64,000 nucleotides of DNA from Amycolatopsis oliviviridis (lineage in GTDB: Bacteria; Actinomycetota; Actinomycetes; Mycobacteriales; Pseudonocardiaceae). Numbering within the stretch: position 1 is the stretch's first letter; each line of letters starts with the position of its first letter. The stretch covers positions 496,001 through 560,000 of the forward strand of contig NZ_BNAY01000001.1 of the NCBI RefSeq assembly GCF_014654365.1, written 5' to 3'. Shown in pieces: positions 10,601 to 16,781 of the stretch. Below the pieces are notes generated by a model. It searched no databases. It had not been told where the DNA came from and saw only the letters and a list, made by a program, of their open reading frames with translations. Made by a program: the position numbers and the translations under genes.

Positions 10601-11617
10601 GTCGTCCCCGCGGAGCCGCGAGCGGGGTTCCGGGTCCGTGAAGTGTTCGAAGCGTCCGAAGTGGACGCCGCACTGGACGAGGAGCTCGCGGAGCCGTTCG
10701 ACCTGGCGAACGGACCGCTGTGGCGCGTCACCGTGCTGCGACACGGGCCCGGCCGTCAGACGCTCGTGCTGACCAGTCACCACCTGCTGTCCGACGGCTG
10801 GTCCGCGCCGCGGATCCTCGGTGAGCTGTTCGCGCTGTACGCGGGGAAGCCGTTGCCGGAGCCGGTGCCGCCGGCCCGGTACACCCGCCTGCTCGCCGCG
10901 GCCGATCACTCGGCCGACGTCCGGGCCTGGCGGGCGGAACTCGACGGCCTGCCCGAGGGCGACCACCTGCCGCGCACGGGCGGTTCCGCTGAACCCGCTC
11001 TGTTCACTGTGGACGGTTCGCTGGTCGCGGAACTGACCCGGCTGGGCGCGGCACGCGGGCTCACCGCCAACACCCTGTTGCAGGGTGCCTGGGCGGCCGT
11101 GCTCGCGAACCATGCCGGACGTGCGGACGTCAGCTTCGGGGTGATGACCTCGAACCGGACGTCCGATGTGGACGGTGTCGAGGAGATCATCGGGCTGCTG
11201 GCGAACAGTGTCCCGGTCCGCGCCCGGTTCACCGGGACGGTGGCCGAGTCGCTCGCGGACCTGCAGGCCCGGCAGCAGGCGATGACCGGGCACCACCGGA
11301 TCGGCCTGCCCGAACTCGCGTCGCTCGCCGGTCGCGAGCGGTTGTTCGACAGCCTGCTGGTGTTCGAGAACTATCCGGTGGATCCGGCGAAGCTGCGTGA
11401 ACCCGCGCCCGGCCTGACCGTCACCGGGACGAGGTTCCGCGAACGGACGCACCATCCGGTGAGCGTCACCGTCGTCCCGGGCGAGTACGGCTGGGAAGGC
11501 GTGCTGTACGCGAGGCACACCGACGCCGGGGCACTGGCCGACGCCCTGGTCCGGTTCCTCCGGGAACTGCCGTCGTGGCTGGACGGCGACGCGGCCGGGT
11601 TCGTGGGGGAGCGGTGA
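1649..11617 (+). CDS. Non-ribosomal peptide synthetase, C-A-T-E-C-A-T-E-C
   Basis: A 3322-residue siderophore-type NRPS with two complete epimerising modules and a C-terminal condensation domain. C1 (about 5-430) has HHLVFDG at 138-144 and an EntF/DhbF-like N-terminus, typical of domains that accept an aryl starter. A1 (about 435-925) has FTSGSTGRPKG near 595; T1 carries Ser973. E1 (about 1020-1460) has HHLAIDG at 1139. C2 (about 1480-1900) has HHALLDG at 1615. A2 (about 1920-2395) has YTSGTTGKPKG near 2068; T2 carries Ser2446. E2 (about 2490-2900) has HHLVAD at 2622. C3 (about 2915-3300) has HHLLSDG at 3044. There is no thioesterase or reductase domain. By eye the A1 pocket reads D-S-D-D-V-G-M-V-D-K, two acidic residues suggesting a basic substrate such as Arg. 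A2 reads roughly D-V-W-N-F-V-A-I-N-K, which I cannot assign. The start overlaps the ATPase gene and the stop overlaps the exporter start (GTGA). The product is probably an aryl-capped siderophore; its identity is not established. Confidence 0.93.
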   Translation: MLTLTGAQLGIWTAQRLEPDSPYYVVGDVIEIDGDRPVDLVALAEAIRATAEEADSLRLRVFETPDGPRQQVSAEPLPSPDVVDLRGETDPETAAHARVAAERRRVAEACRGMLDRPLFAHLVLRLSESRVWFTQLGHHLVFDGYTAAMLARRTAARYTAVVQGKDVPPSTFARFADLVEADRDYRASERFEQDREYWRERFTPLPDLDDGGSTSGPPEHTVTARSVLPASDVARLRELGKRAGTTWGDALIACYGAFLHRVLGWSDVVFAMPLMCREGAALRTPAMAVNVLPLRVTVLPEDSGAALTARVAGALKEMRSHQRYRGEGLPQDLAVPGAGALLHGRGINLKAFDLKLDFAGSHGTMRNVAGGPPEDMGLSVLPTSDGGLLLGFEVDARTHDQAAVDAKLTALRCLITALTEPDGPVVGGADLVPAGERDMLLEAWSTPAPDGELLDVSELLARLDPGQTALVFGDKRLTGGELVTRVHRLARALRARGVGADDVVALALPRSADLVVALLAVLDAGAAFLPLDLAHPVERLRELAAEAGAVLTVAHDPEIVPGPQLLLGETDLSTLDSSPLEISRHPEHLAYVIFTSGSTGRPKGVLGRVGGLATLLRHHRATTVAETERAAGRRLRVAHTYSFAFDSALDQLMWLLFGHELHVYGTDVARDADELLAAFARDRIDVVDTTPSMAAPLIDAGLLAGPDRPALLVLGGEATPPALWRKVAASGVRARNMYGPTEATVDGAGSWLDDGEPTIGTAVPGTAVRVLDAALRPAPAGSPGELYLAGPHLARGYLGRPGATAERFVADPFGAPGERMYRTGDLVRWVPGRGLEYLGRRDGQVKVRGHRVELGEVEAALAAVPGVRAAAAAVRGPRLVGYVVGEVVPDAVRAELAGRVPEHLVPAAVVVLDALPLTSNGKIDRVALPAPRAAAGRAAATDRERLLCATIAEVIGVDEVAVDDDFFALGGDSITAISVSSRLRAHGLDLRPRDLLARRSFEALAAASAEIGAPADPPDEPVGEVPAPPIVRALLDPHPDVTTIAGYTQWTAIRLDEDLPPGLLTEGVQTLLDHHDVLRLHLEDEMRVRERGAVKASDVVIETTGEPAEVAAELANSLDLRAGVLKVALLPDHLVIVIHHLAIDGVSWRILLPDLRAACAGEPLEPVGTSWRRHALLLAGQGTSGARRGELDHWRGALDGPRLGHRPLDRTVDTVATARRSVTLATPEQTDVVLTSLPAAYRAGPDDVLLAALVLALRSWREAPVGAETVSLEGHGRDQDGLDLSRTVGWFTAEHPLRVPAAAVAAKTDFDSALAGGDAAGKLLRAAKEAKRAVPDNGIGFGVLRYLDPLTRDELAAVPPLDVVLNYLGRFAALPGTGWRLPEEDPFAVTEPDAKSLEQVLALNCFVREDGSPRLAVEWTAASAVLDAESVEKLQEAWSRALEALAAHAARIGPDGGGLTPSDLPLVGLDQGDIDALERAHRVEDVLPATPLQTGLSFHTLARGAEDTDVYVVQAVTLLSGSLDADRMREAAAEVLRRHPALRVHLHTTDAGEVVQVVPADVTLDWRFASVPPEEVAAECRAELARPFDPATPPLIRFLLLTLGPDEHRLVLTNHHALLDGWSMPLVGRTLLATYAELGGGPAAPVAPPLSEYHRVLGERDPDAALEAWREALAGLDEGTRLAPASLESTVERPERVIVELGGEFSERLRGFARARGITPTTVFQTAWGVLLARLTGRRDVVFGCPVSGRPAEVPGVERMIGQLGSTIPVRVRFDAADTAVTVLERVHTESVRLSEHHHAGLPDIQRAAGVGDLFDTMLVMENFPLSSRARTTLAPGLDLVGVDITDATHYPLTVIVLPGDEFTVGLGYQPQAFTRDEAESYGRWLRAVLHEIVTDPARPVARLRALDADEERAMLRLGEGPEPRRDRGGMLEEFGRWVHATPDAEAVVCRDRSLTYAELDRRANRLANTLIEAGVKPQDPVAVLLRRDVDLVVALFGVIKAGAVHVPMDPDYPADRLAYMLGDIEPAAVVSTSDVEDLPVIHPDVLSTEDIDPSVRLSEDALAYVIYTSGTTGKPKGVAVPHRGVPSLIALQEDIVGIGTAERYLHFASTSFDVAFWQFMLPLLSGGTSVIAPEEVRVSGDDLLAYAAEHRVTGLNLLPSFLSAMPDDATVDPDVFFVVGAERLDPELARRWGNRRALFNAYGPTEVTINSVTWHYDPADPGPLPIGRPDPEVRAYVLDGGLLPVGTNVTGELYLAGPKLAQGYVGRAALTAERFVADPFGPPGERMYRTGDLVRWRPDGQIVFLGRADHQVKLRGFRIELGEIETTLTAHDDVRASAVIVREDRLVAYVVPVDGAEPDPIVLREYLAAELPAYMVPTAFVALDRLPLGPSGKLDRAALPAPEARSDGGREPATPAEAVLLRVVRDLLGPDVGLDDGFLDAGGDSIASLRVVSRARREGLHLTARDVFEGGTVAGIAARCGEPERSEEAHAVGDAPLTPIMRDLLSRAGKAADGFCQWVEICVPSAGDVRRWRSVLDAVLARHDVLRAHLVEDALRVPDVEAVTSADILTTVRVSDDPRAVLDAQVEQIVARMDPRTGPVLRAVLVDAGEDRPGRLLLVAHHLVADAVTWRVLLDDVEQAFHGNTLHRRGQSFLGWARSLRAAATHREDETPYWQGIAAAPEGTLGRTRLDPARDTVATARHHRIDVGADTTRAVLTTLPAAYRTGPDTVLLTALARAVAAWRGTEADLLVAVESHGRPGHSPDFGGTVDLAQTAGWFTAVHPARIAPPAGPLPDALRAVRDHLRAAGDGLGHGILGAPGPRPEIAWNYLGRFPAPPVTETPWQRPPDADPLGSGGGAEMPLPYALTVNAMVPDGGTLGVRFTWPSALFTEDEIVVLGGHFRTALDELAADVLGPGEVMPLTPLQEVILRESRAAGDADPYPVQAAFTLSGDLDVEALRAAAAALVRRQPNLGAVFPPSHEVQVVPAEPRAGFRVREVFEASEVDAALDEELAEPFDLANGPLWRVTVLRHGPGRQTLVLTSHHLLSDGWSAPRILGELFALYAGKPLPEPVPPARYTRLLAAADHSADVRAWRAELDGLPEGDHLPRTGGSAEPALFTVDGSLVAELTRLGAARGLTANTLLQGAWAAVLANHAGRADVSFGVMTSNRTSDVDGVEEIIGLLANSVPVRARFTGTVAESLADLQARQQAMTGHHRIGLPELASLAGRERLFDSLLVFENYPVDPAKLREPAPGLTVTGTRFRERTHHPVSVTVVPGEYGWEGVLYARHTDAGALADALVRFLRELPSWLDGDAAGFVGER

Positions 11618-13020
11618 CCGCGCGCCCGATCGACGCCGCGCTGTGGCGCACGGCGGCCGTGCTGGTGCTCGGCACCTTCATGGCGACCTTGGACAGCACG
11701 ATCGTCTCGGTCGGCGTCGACACGCTCGCCGAGGAGTTCGGCGCGCCGGTCACCGGCGTCCAGTGGGTGACCACGGCGTACCTGCTGGCCGTGGTCACCG
11801 CCGTGCCGGCGTCGGGCTGGCTCGCCGACCGGTTCGGCGGCCGCCGCGTCTGGCTCACCGCCGTCACCGTGTTCCTGCTGGCGTCCCTGCTGTGCGCGCT
11901 GGCCCCGACCCTGCCCGCGCTCATCGCCTTCCGTGTCCTGCAAGGACTCGCGGGCGGCCTGCTGCCGCCGACCGGGCAGGCGCTGCTCGCGCGGGCCGCA
12001 GGACCGGACCGGATCGGCCGCGTGATCAGCGTCGTCGGTCTCGTGCCGCTGCTGTCTCCGGTGCTCGGCCCGCTGGCAAGCGGCACGATCCTCGCCGTCG
12101 CCGACTGGCCGTGGCTGTTCTACGTCAACCTCCCGGTCGGCGTGGTGGCGGTGATCCTGGCGCGGCGCTGGGTACCGGCAGGCGAACCGGGCGGCCGGGG
12201 CGACCGGTTCGATTTCCGGGGCGCGCTGCTGCTCTCGCCCGGGCTCGCGGTGCTGGTCTTCGGGCTCACCTGGTTCGAACAGGGAAATCCGGTGGTCGCC
12301 GGGATCGCGGTCGCGGCAGGGGCCGCCATGCTCGCGGCGTTCGTCCGGCACGGGCTGCGGGCCGAAGCGCCACTGCTCGATCCACGGCTGTTCACCCAAC
12401 CGCCGTTCGGGGTCGCCGCGCTCGCGCTGGTGCTGCTCGGCGCGTCCGTGTTCGGCACGATGTTCCTGCTCCCGCTCTACCTCCAGCGCGGCGCCGGACT
12501 GTCCACTTGGGACACCGGTCTGCTGCTGGTGCCCCAGGGCATCGGCGCGGCGGCCGGATCGGTCCTGGTGAACCGGCTCGTCGACCGGATCTCACCGCGC
12601 ACCCTGGTGCTGAGCGGGATCGGGCTGGTCGCCCTCGGCACCGCGCCCTTCACCCAGCTCGGCGCGGGTCTCCCGGACTGGGCGATCGTGGTTTCCCTGC
12701 TGCTGCGCGGTTTCGGCGCGGCGCTGATCGGCGCGCCGGTGATGACGATCGTCTACCGCCGGGTCGAACCCGCCCGGCTGCCCCGCGCGGCCGGGGCACT
12801 GAACCTGCTCAACACGCTCGGCGGCTCGATCGGCACCGCGGTGCTGGCCGTGGTGCTGCAGGCCCGGCTGGCCGCACGCGGCCCGGACGTCGCCGCGGCC
12901 TTCGCCGACGCTTTCTGGTGTGTTCTCGGCCTCGCCGTGGTGGCGGTCGCCGGTGCGACGCGGCTGCCCCGGGCCGGGGTGGCCGCCCCCGACAAGAAGA
13001 AAGGTCATGCGGATGCCTGA
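11614..13020 (+). CDS. MFS exporter, DHA2 (EmrB/QacA) family, probable siderophore export
   Basis: Inner-membrane drug/proton antiporter of the 14-helix DHA2 type, 468 residues. It begins with the family's first-helix motif TFMATLDSTIVSV. The next loop holds WVTTAYLLA and the LADRFGGRRVW motif A, followed by RVLQGLAGGLLPPTGQALL. The GTG start overlaps the NRPS stop (GTGA), so it is coupled to the synthetase. Placement directly after the NRPS suggests that it secretes the finished siderophore; the family alone does not prove the substrate. Confidence 0.92.
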   Translation: MTARPIDAALWRTAAVLVLGTFMATLDSTIVSVGVDTLAEEFGAPVTGVQWVTTAYLLAVVTAVPASGWLADRFGGRRVWLTAVTVFLLASLLCALAPTLPALIAFRVLQGLAGGLLPPTGQALLARAAGPDRIGRVISVVGLVPLLSPVLGPLASGTILAVADWPWLFYVNLPVGVVAVILARRWVPAGEPGGRGDRFDFRGALLLSPGLAVLVFGLTWFEQGNPVVAGIAVAAGAAMLAAFVRHGLRAEAPLLDPRLFTQPPFGVAALALVLLGASVFGTMFLLPLYLQRGAGLSTWDTGLLLVPQGIGAAAGSVLVNRLVDRISPRTLVLSGIGLVALGTAPFTQLGAGLPDWAIVVSLLLRGFGAALIGAPVMTIVYRRVEPARLPRAAGALNLLNTLGGSIGTAVLAVVLQARLAARGPDVAAAFADAFWCVLGLAVVAVAGATRLPRAGVAAPDKKKGHADA

Positions 13021-14053
13021 CCAGGACACCCTGCCCAGTCCGGCCGAGGTGGCCACGAGCGACGTCGTGCCGGACGAGATCGCGCGGCATCGCGAAACCG
13101 TCGCCGACGTCCTCGCCCGGCGCGACTCGCGGCTGCTCGTCGTCGTGGGCCCGTGTTCGGTGCACGACACCGACGGCGCGCTCGAGTACGCGCAGCGGCT
13201 CGCCGAGGCGTCCGGGCGCTTCGCCGACGACCTCGTCGTCGTCCTGCGCGCCTACCTGGAGAAACCGCGGACGATCGCGGGCTGGACCGGCCTGGTGCCC
13301 GACCCCACCCTGGACGGCAAGGGCGATCTCGCGTCCGGGATCCGGATCGGACGCCGGTTCCTTGCCGACGCCGCCGCGACCGGGCTGCCGCTGGCGTACG
13401 AGTTCGTCGACCCGTTCCTGGCGCCCTACTTCGCCGACGCCATCAGCTGGGGCGCGATCGGCGCGCGGACCGTGGCCAGCCAGCCGCACCGGCACCTGGC
13501 GTCGTGGCTGCCGATGCCGATCGGCATGAAGAACTGCGTCTCCGGGCGGCTGGACACGGCCGTCGCCGCGGTCCGTGCGGCCGCGCTGCCACACGTGTTC
13601 CCCGGCGCCGCCGCCGATGGGCGACCGCGGATCCAGCGCAGCACCGGGAACCCGGACGCCCACCTCGTCCTGCGCGGCGGCCCGAAACCGAACCACCACG
13701 CCCACGCCGTCGCGGACGCCCTCGACGCGCTGACCACCGCCGTCCTGCCACACAGGCTCGTCGTCGACGCCTCGCACGGCAACAGCGGCAAGGACCACAA
13801 CCGGCAGCCCGTGGTCGTCGCGGACCTGGCCGATCAGATCTCGGCGGGCAACGACGCGCTGGCCGGGGTGATGATCGAGTCGTACCTGTCCGACGGCAGG
13901 CAGGACGTCGGGTCCACGCGGCCGCGGCCCGACCTGAGCATCACGGACGCCTGCCTGGGCTGGGAGCGGACCGTGCCGTTGCTGGAGTCCCTCGCTTGCG
14001 CGAACGCTGTGCGGCGCCTCAGCGCTCCGCGCAAGGCGAGCGCGCGGGCGTGA
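13013..14053 (+). CDS. Class I (AroG/F type) 3-deoxy-7-phosphoheptulonate synthase
   Basis: Condenses phosphoenolpyruvate with erythrose 4-phosphate in the first step of the shikimate pathway. The 346 residues show the metal- and substrate-binding motifs VGPCSVHD, YLEKPRT, GWTG, ISWGAIGARTVASQPHR, MPIGMKN and HGNSGKDHN. Actinomycetes normally rely on a class II enzyme for bulk aromatic supply, so a class I copy at the end of an NRPS operon is most simply read as raising chorismate for an aryl cap such as 2,3-dihydroxybenzoate or salicylate. That role is an inference. Two in-frame ATGs exist, 13007 and 13013. The second is preferred because AAAGG at 13000-13004 is spaced eight bases from it. 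It overlaps the exporter stop. Confidence 0.93.
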   Translation: MPDQDTLPSPAEVATSDVVPDEIARHRETVADVLARRDSRLLVVVGPCSVHDTDGALEYAQRLAEASGRFADDLVVVLRAYLEKPRTIAGWTGLVPDPTLDGKGDLASGIRIGRRFLADAAATGLPLAYEFVDPFLAPYFADAISWGAIGARTVASQPHRHLASWLPMPIGMKNCVSGRLDTAVAAVRAAALPHVFPGAAADGRPRIQRSTGNPDAHLVLRGGPKPNHHAHAVADALDALTTAVLPHRLVVDASHGNSGKDHNRQPVVVADLADQISAGNDALAGVMIESYLSDGRQDVGSTRPRPDLSITDACLGWERTVPLLESLACANAVRRLSAPRKASARA

Positions 14054-14146
14054 CTCGCGTGATCAGACGGCGAACTCGAGAGTTCCGGCTCTGATCACGC
14101 GAGGTTCGGCTCTGATCACGCGAGGTTCGGCTCTGATCACGCGAGT
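14053..14146. repeat. 21-bp tandem repeat with one inverted partner (terminator-like)
   Basis: Three direct copies of CTGATCACGCGAG start at 14091, 14112 and 14133, exactly 21 bases apart. The inverse copy ACTCGCGTGATCAG lies at 14053-14066 and overlaps the last base of the DAHP synthase stop codon. The single left arm can pair with any of the three right arms (13 bp with the first two, 14 bp with the third). The element sits between two convergent genes and probably acts as a bidirectional terminator. Confidence 0.7.
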
Positions 14147-14157
14147 GCGGTGTCGCG

Positions 14158-14598
14158 TCACGAGACCTCAAGCGCTTCCAGGACCGACTTCATCGTCGGC
14201 ACCAGCTCGTCGCCCATCTTCTCGAACTGCCGCTTCAGGAAGGGATCCGCGAGTTTCGCCAGCCCGTGGAACTCGATGGTGGCGTGATAGCTGACGGTCG
14301 TCGTGCCGTCCTCTTCGGACACCGTCAGATCGTCGGTGGACGTGGCGGTCTTGTTGTCGCCGACGAACACGATCCGCCCCGGTTCCAGCCGGTCGAGGCG
14401 ATAGGTGAGCTCGGTCTTCTTGCCGCGGAACTCGGACACGTTGTGCCACTGGCTCCCGACGGCGATCGGGCCGGTGCCGGTCCGGGTGCATGACACGGTG
14501 CCGGGGTCCCACGCCTCCGCGTGCGCGAAGTCCTTCAGATAGTCGACGACGGTCTGGGCGGGGGTACGGACGGTGATCGTCCGGTGCACGTGAACCAC
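14158..14598 (-). CDS. SRPBCC (polyketide cyclase/START-like) family protein
   Basis: A 146-residue protein of the SRPBCC fold. It opens with a beta strand carrying RTITVRTPAQTVVDYLKDF, then WDPGTVSC, followed by alternating strands and a C-terminal helix. This layout is typical of small actinobacterial SRPBCC proteins, which bind hydrophobic ligands in a deep pocket; no ligand can be named. A GTG at 14598 is chosen because it places the first strand at the expected N-terminus. The frame stays open upstream to 14757, but that part runs through the hairpin at 14642-14700 and has no SRPBCC character. A second GTG at 14589 has a better upstream GGTGG and is an alternative. The gene is convergent with the siderophore operon. 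Confidence 0.8.
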   Translation of the reverse strand: MVHVHRTITVRTPAQTVVDYLKDFAHAEAWDPGTVSCTRTGTGPIAVGSQWHNVSEFRGKKTELTYRLDRLEPGRIVFVGDNKTATSTDDLTVSEEDGTTTVSYHATIEFHGLAKLADPFLKRQFEKMGDELVPTMKSVLEALEVS

Positions 14599-14641
14599 CC
14601 GGTCAACGGTACTTACCCGCTCCCGTCCCCGCAGCGCGACC

Positions 14642-14700
14642 GAGTACATGAAGGCCCCCTTCCTGTACCTAGGCGCAAGGAAGGGGGCCATCATGTACTC
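14642..14700. terminator. Long intergenic hairpin
   Basis: Arms 14642-14663 and 14679-14700 (22 nt, one mismatch) enclose a 15-base loop. The arm contains TGAAGGCCCCCTTCC, which recurs in the hairpin at 54202-54256. It lies downstream of the lipoprotein gene at 14717 and just upstream of the SRPBCC gene, both on the minus strand. It can terminate the former, and it sits in the leader of the latter. Confidence 0.75.
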
Positions 14701-14716
14701 GAAGCGAAGCGGAGAC

Positions 14717-15346
14717 TTACTTCTTCCAGACGACCGGCTTGTCCTTGTAGCCGTCACCGTCGCCGTAGGTCGCGCCGCCGACCTCGTCGCCGTCCTTGAC
14801 GGCCTGGAGCACGCAGGTCTCGAACGTCGCGCCGACGGTCTTGAAGTCCTTCTTCGCCGTCTCGGACTGGCACTTCGGGGTCTCGCCGGTGATGATCACG
14901 CCGGTGCTCTTGCCGTCCGCGCCCACCGCGCGCAGCCGCACCGAGCTGTAGGTGAGGTCCGTGCCGCCGACGTTCTCCACCGAGATCCGGAGGTACACCG
15001 GCGTCATGCCCTTGGCCTTGTCACCGTAGGCGGCGAGGTCTTCCTTCGCGCCCAGTTCGATCGACTTGACGGTGATCGCGATGGTGCCGCTCTTGTCGTT
15101 GCCGTACTTGAACGGGACGACGGCGCGGTCGCCGACCTTCAGTTCGCTGCCCGGCGCGGTGGCGTCGGCGTTCGAGACCGGGACGGTGCCGCTGGTCGCG
15201 GGCGAGGACTCGGGGGCCGCGGACGACGTCGGGGCGGCCGAAGGAGCGGGAGCCGCGCTGCCCGTCTCCTCTTTGCCGCCGCAGGCGGAAAGCAGCAGCG
15301 CGGCGGCGCAGCCGGTGGCGATCAGGGCGATGCGGTGGGACTTCAT
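14717..15346 (-). CDS. Secreted lipoprotein, DUF4352-like (copy B)
   Basis: A 209-residue predicted lipoprotein. The signal peptide MKSHRIALIATGCAAALLLSAC ends in a lipobox (L-S-A-C) with Cys22 as the lipidation site. A low-complexity Ala/Pro/Ser linker follows, then a beta-rich domain (KVGDRAVVPFKYG, ITVKSIELG, YLRISVENVGG) resembling DUF4352-type extracellular domains; that family assignment is tentative. It closely resembles the neighbour at 15483-16025, which lacks the linker. The start has GAGGAG four bases upstream. The function is unknown; it is probably anchored to the outer face of the membrane. Confidence 0.85.
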   Translation of the reverse strand: MKSHRIALIATGCAAALLLSACGGKEETGSAAPAPSAAPTSSAAPESSPATSGTVPVSNADATAPGSELKVGDRAVVPFKYGNDKSGTIAITVKSIELGAKEDLAAYGDKAKGMTPVYLRISVENVGGTDLTYSSVRLRAVGADGKSTGVIITGETPKCQSETAKKDFKTVGATFETCVLQAVKDGDEVGGATYGDGDGYKDKPVVWKK

Positions 15347-15422
15347 GGATCTCCTCGGACTTCTCGCCGAATCGGCTCCGGCGTGCTCGCCACGCACCGT
15401 AGTCGATACCGGAGTACAGCGG

Positions 15423-15474
15423 TGTGGCCCGTTCGCACCACAAACGATCACGAATCGATTGCGCCGATCGGCCC
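15423..15474 (-). pseudogene. Duplicated remnant of a response-regulator 3' end plus leader
   Basis: These 52 bases match 16100-16151 with six mismatches at a constant offset of 677. The parent stretch contains the last eight or so codons and the stop of the response regulator at 16125-16781. The corresponding stop triplet is still present at 15448-15450, but no gene is attached. It marks the edge of the tandem duplication that produced the two lipoprotein genes. Confidence 0.75.
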
Positions 15475-15482
15475 AGCCGTGG

Positions 15483-16025
15483 TCACTTCTTCCAGATGAT
15501 CGGCTTGTCCTTGTAGCCGGCGCCGTCGTTGAAGGTCACGCCGCCGACCTCGCCGCCGTCCTTGACGCCCTGGGTGTCGCAGGTCTCGAAGGTCGCGCCC
15601 TTGGCGGCGAAGTTCTCGGGCGCCTCACCTTTGCAGGCGGGGGTGCCACTGGCCATGATCACCTTGGTGCCCTTGCCGTCCGCGTCGACCGCGCGCAGGG
15701 ACACGTCGGCACCGGAGAGATCCGTGCCGCCGACGTTCTCGATCACCATCCGGACGTACACCGGAAGCGTGCCTTCGCCCTTGTCCTTGAACTTGGCGAG
15801 GTTCTCCTTCGGCCCGATGTCGATCGACTTGACGGTGATCGCGATGGTGCCGGACTTCTCGGCGTACTCGAACGGGACGACGGCGCGTTCGCCGACCTTG
15901 AGCTCACTGCCGGGCGCCATGGTGCCATCGGCGTTGACGGTCTTCCCGCCCTCTCCTCCACACGCGGAAAGCAGCAGCGCGGCGGCGCAGCCGGTGGCGA
16001 TCAGGGCGGTACGGGCGGACTTCAT
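15483..16025 (-). CDS. Secreted lipoprotein, DUF4352-like (copy A)
   Basis: A 180-residue paralogue of the protein at 14717-15346. It shares the signal peptide MKSxRxALIATGCAAALLLSAC with lipobox Cys22 and the same domain order: GSELKVGERAVVPFEY, GTIAITVKSIDIG, VENVGGTDL and the ending YKDKPIIWKK. It lacks the Ala/Pro/Ser-rich linker of copy B, so it may sit closer to the membrane. It lies 99 bases downstream of the two-component genes on the same strand and may be expressed with them or from its own leader, which is partly duplicated in front of copy B. The function is unknown. Confidence 0.85.
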   Translation of the reverse strand: MKSARTALIATGCAAALLLSACGGEGGKTVNADGTMAPGSELKVGERAVVPFEYAEKSGTIAITVKSIDIGPKENLAKFKDKGEGTLPVYVRMVIENVGGTDLSGADVSLRAVDADGKGTKVIMASGTPACKGEAPENFAAKGATFETCDTQGVKDGGEVGGVTFNDGAGYKDKPIIWKK

Positions 16026-16124
16026 CGATCTCCTCGGACTCCCCGCCGGATCGGCTCCGGCGCGCGCTACGCAGGGTAATCACCGAAGAGGGGCGACGCT
16101 GTGGCCCGTTCACACCACAAACGA

Positions 16125-16781
16125 TCACAAATCGCTCACGCCGATCAGCCCGTCCTGGATCGCCCGCGCGACGAGCGCCGCCTTGGTGGGCGCCTCGCGG
16201 CCGATCTGGGCGTACTTGACCCGGATCCGCTCCAGATGGGAGTTGACCGTGTTCGGCGAGATCCCCAGCCGGTGCGCGACGAAATCCTTCGACTCGGACT
16301 GGAACCACTCGATGAGCACCTCGGTCTCCCGCGCGGAGAGGGCGGGACGCCGCTCCGAGCGGTCCCCGGCGAGCGCGCCGGCCAGCGACGGCGGCGTGTA
16401 CGACCGGTCGGCCGCCGCCGCGCGCACGGCTTCGAGGAGGTGTTCCGCGCCCTCGGCCTTGGTGAGATAGCTGAGCGCGCCGAGTTCGAGGCACTGCAGG
16501 ACGGTCTCGTCGTCGGCCCGCATCGAGTAGACGACGACGCGGCGGCCCGCCTCGGTGAGCCTGCGCAGATCGCCCATCGCCGGGGTGGTGCTGTTGAGGT
16601 GCAGGTCGAGGATGACGACGTCGGCGCGCGCGCCCTCGCCGATCCAAGCTGCCCGGACGTCCTCGCCCTCGGCCACGACGGTGACCGGCGGGGTGCCCGA
16701 GGACAGCCAGTGCACGACCCCGGCCCGTACGGCCGGATGATCGTCGACGACCACCGCGGTCAGTTTGGTCGCGAACGCCAT
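16125..16781 (-). CDS. NarL/LuxR-family response regulator
   Basis: A 218-residue DNA-binding response regulator. The receiver domain has the acidic pair D13-D14, the phospho-acceptor Asp59 in VVILDLHL, a Ser in VVVYSM and Lys in YLTKAEG. The C-terminal LuxR-type helix-turn-helix reads LSARETEVLIEWF then GISPNTVNSHLERI. The start at 16781 follows GGAGG at the right spacing and overlaps the upstream kinase-like gene by 22 bases, so the three genes 18926 to 16125 form one operon. Likely targets include its own operon and the adjacent lipoproteins, but this is inference. Confidence 0.93.
   Translation of the reverse strand: MAFATKLTAVVVDDHPAVRAGVVHWLSSGTPPVTVVAEGEDVRAAWIGEGARADVVILDLHLNSTTPAMGDLRRLTEAGRRVVVYSMRADDETVLQCLELGALSYLTKAEGAEHLLEAVRAAAADRSYTPPSLAGALAGDRSERRPALSARETEVLIEWFQSESKDFVAHRLGISPNTVNSHLERIRVKYAQIGREAPTKAALVARAIQDGLIGVSDL

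Noticed and set aside
3870..11020. Recurrent codon triplet ACT-GTG-GAC/GAG inside the NRPS and related genes
   Set aside because: T-ending codons before GTG recur at several places, but CCC-GTG-GAC and GAC-GTG also occur, so I could not show a rule by eye.
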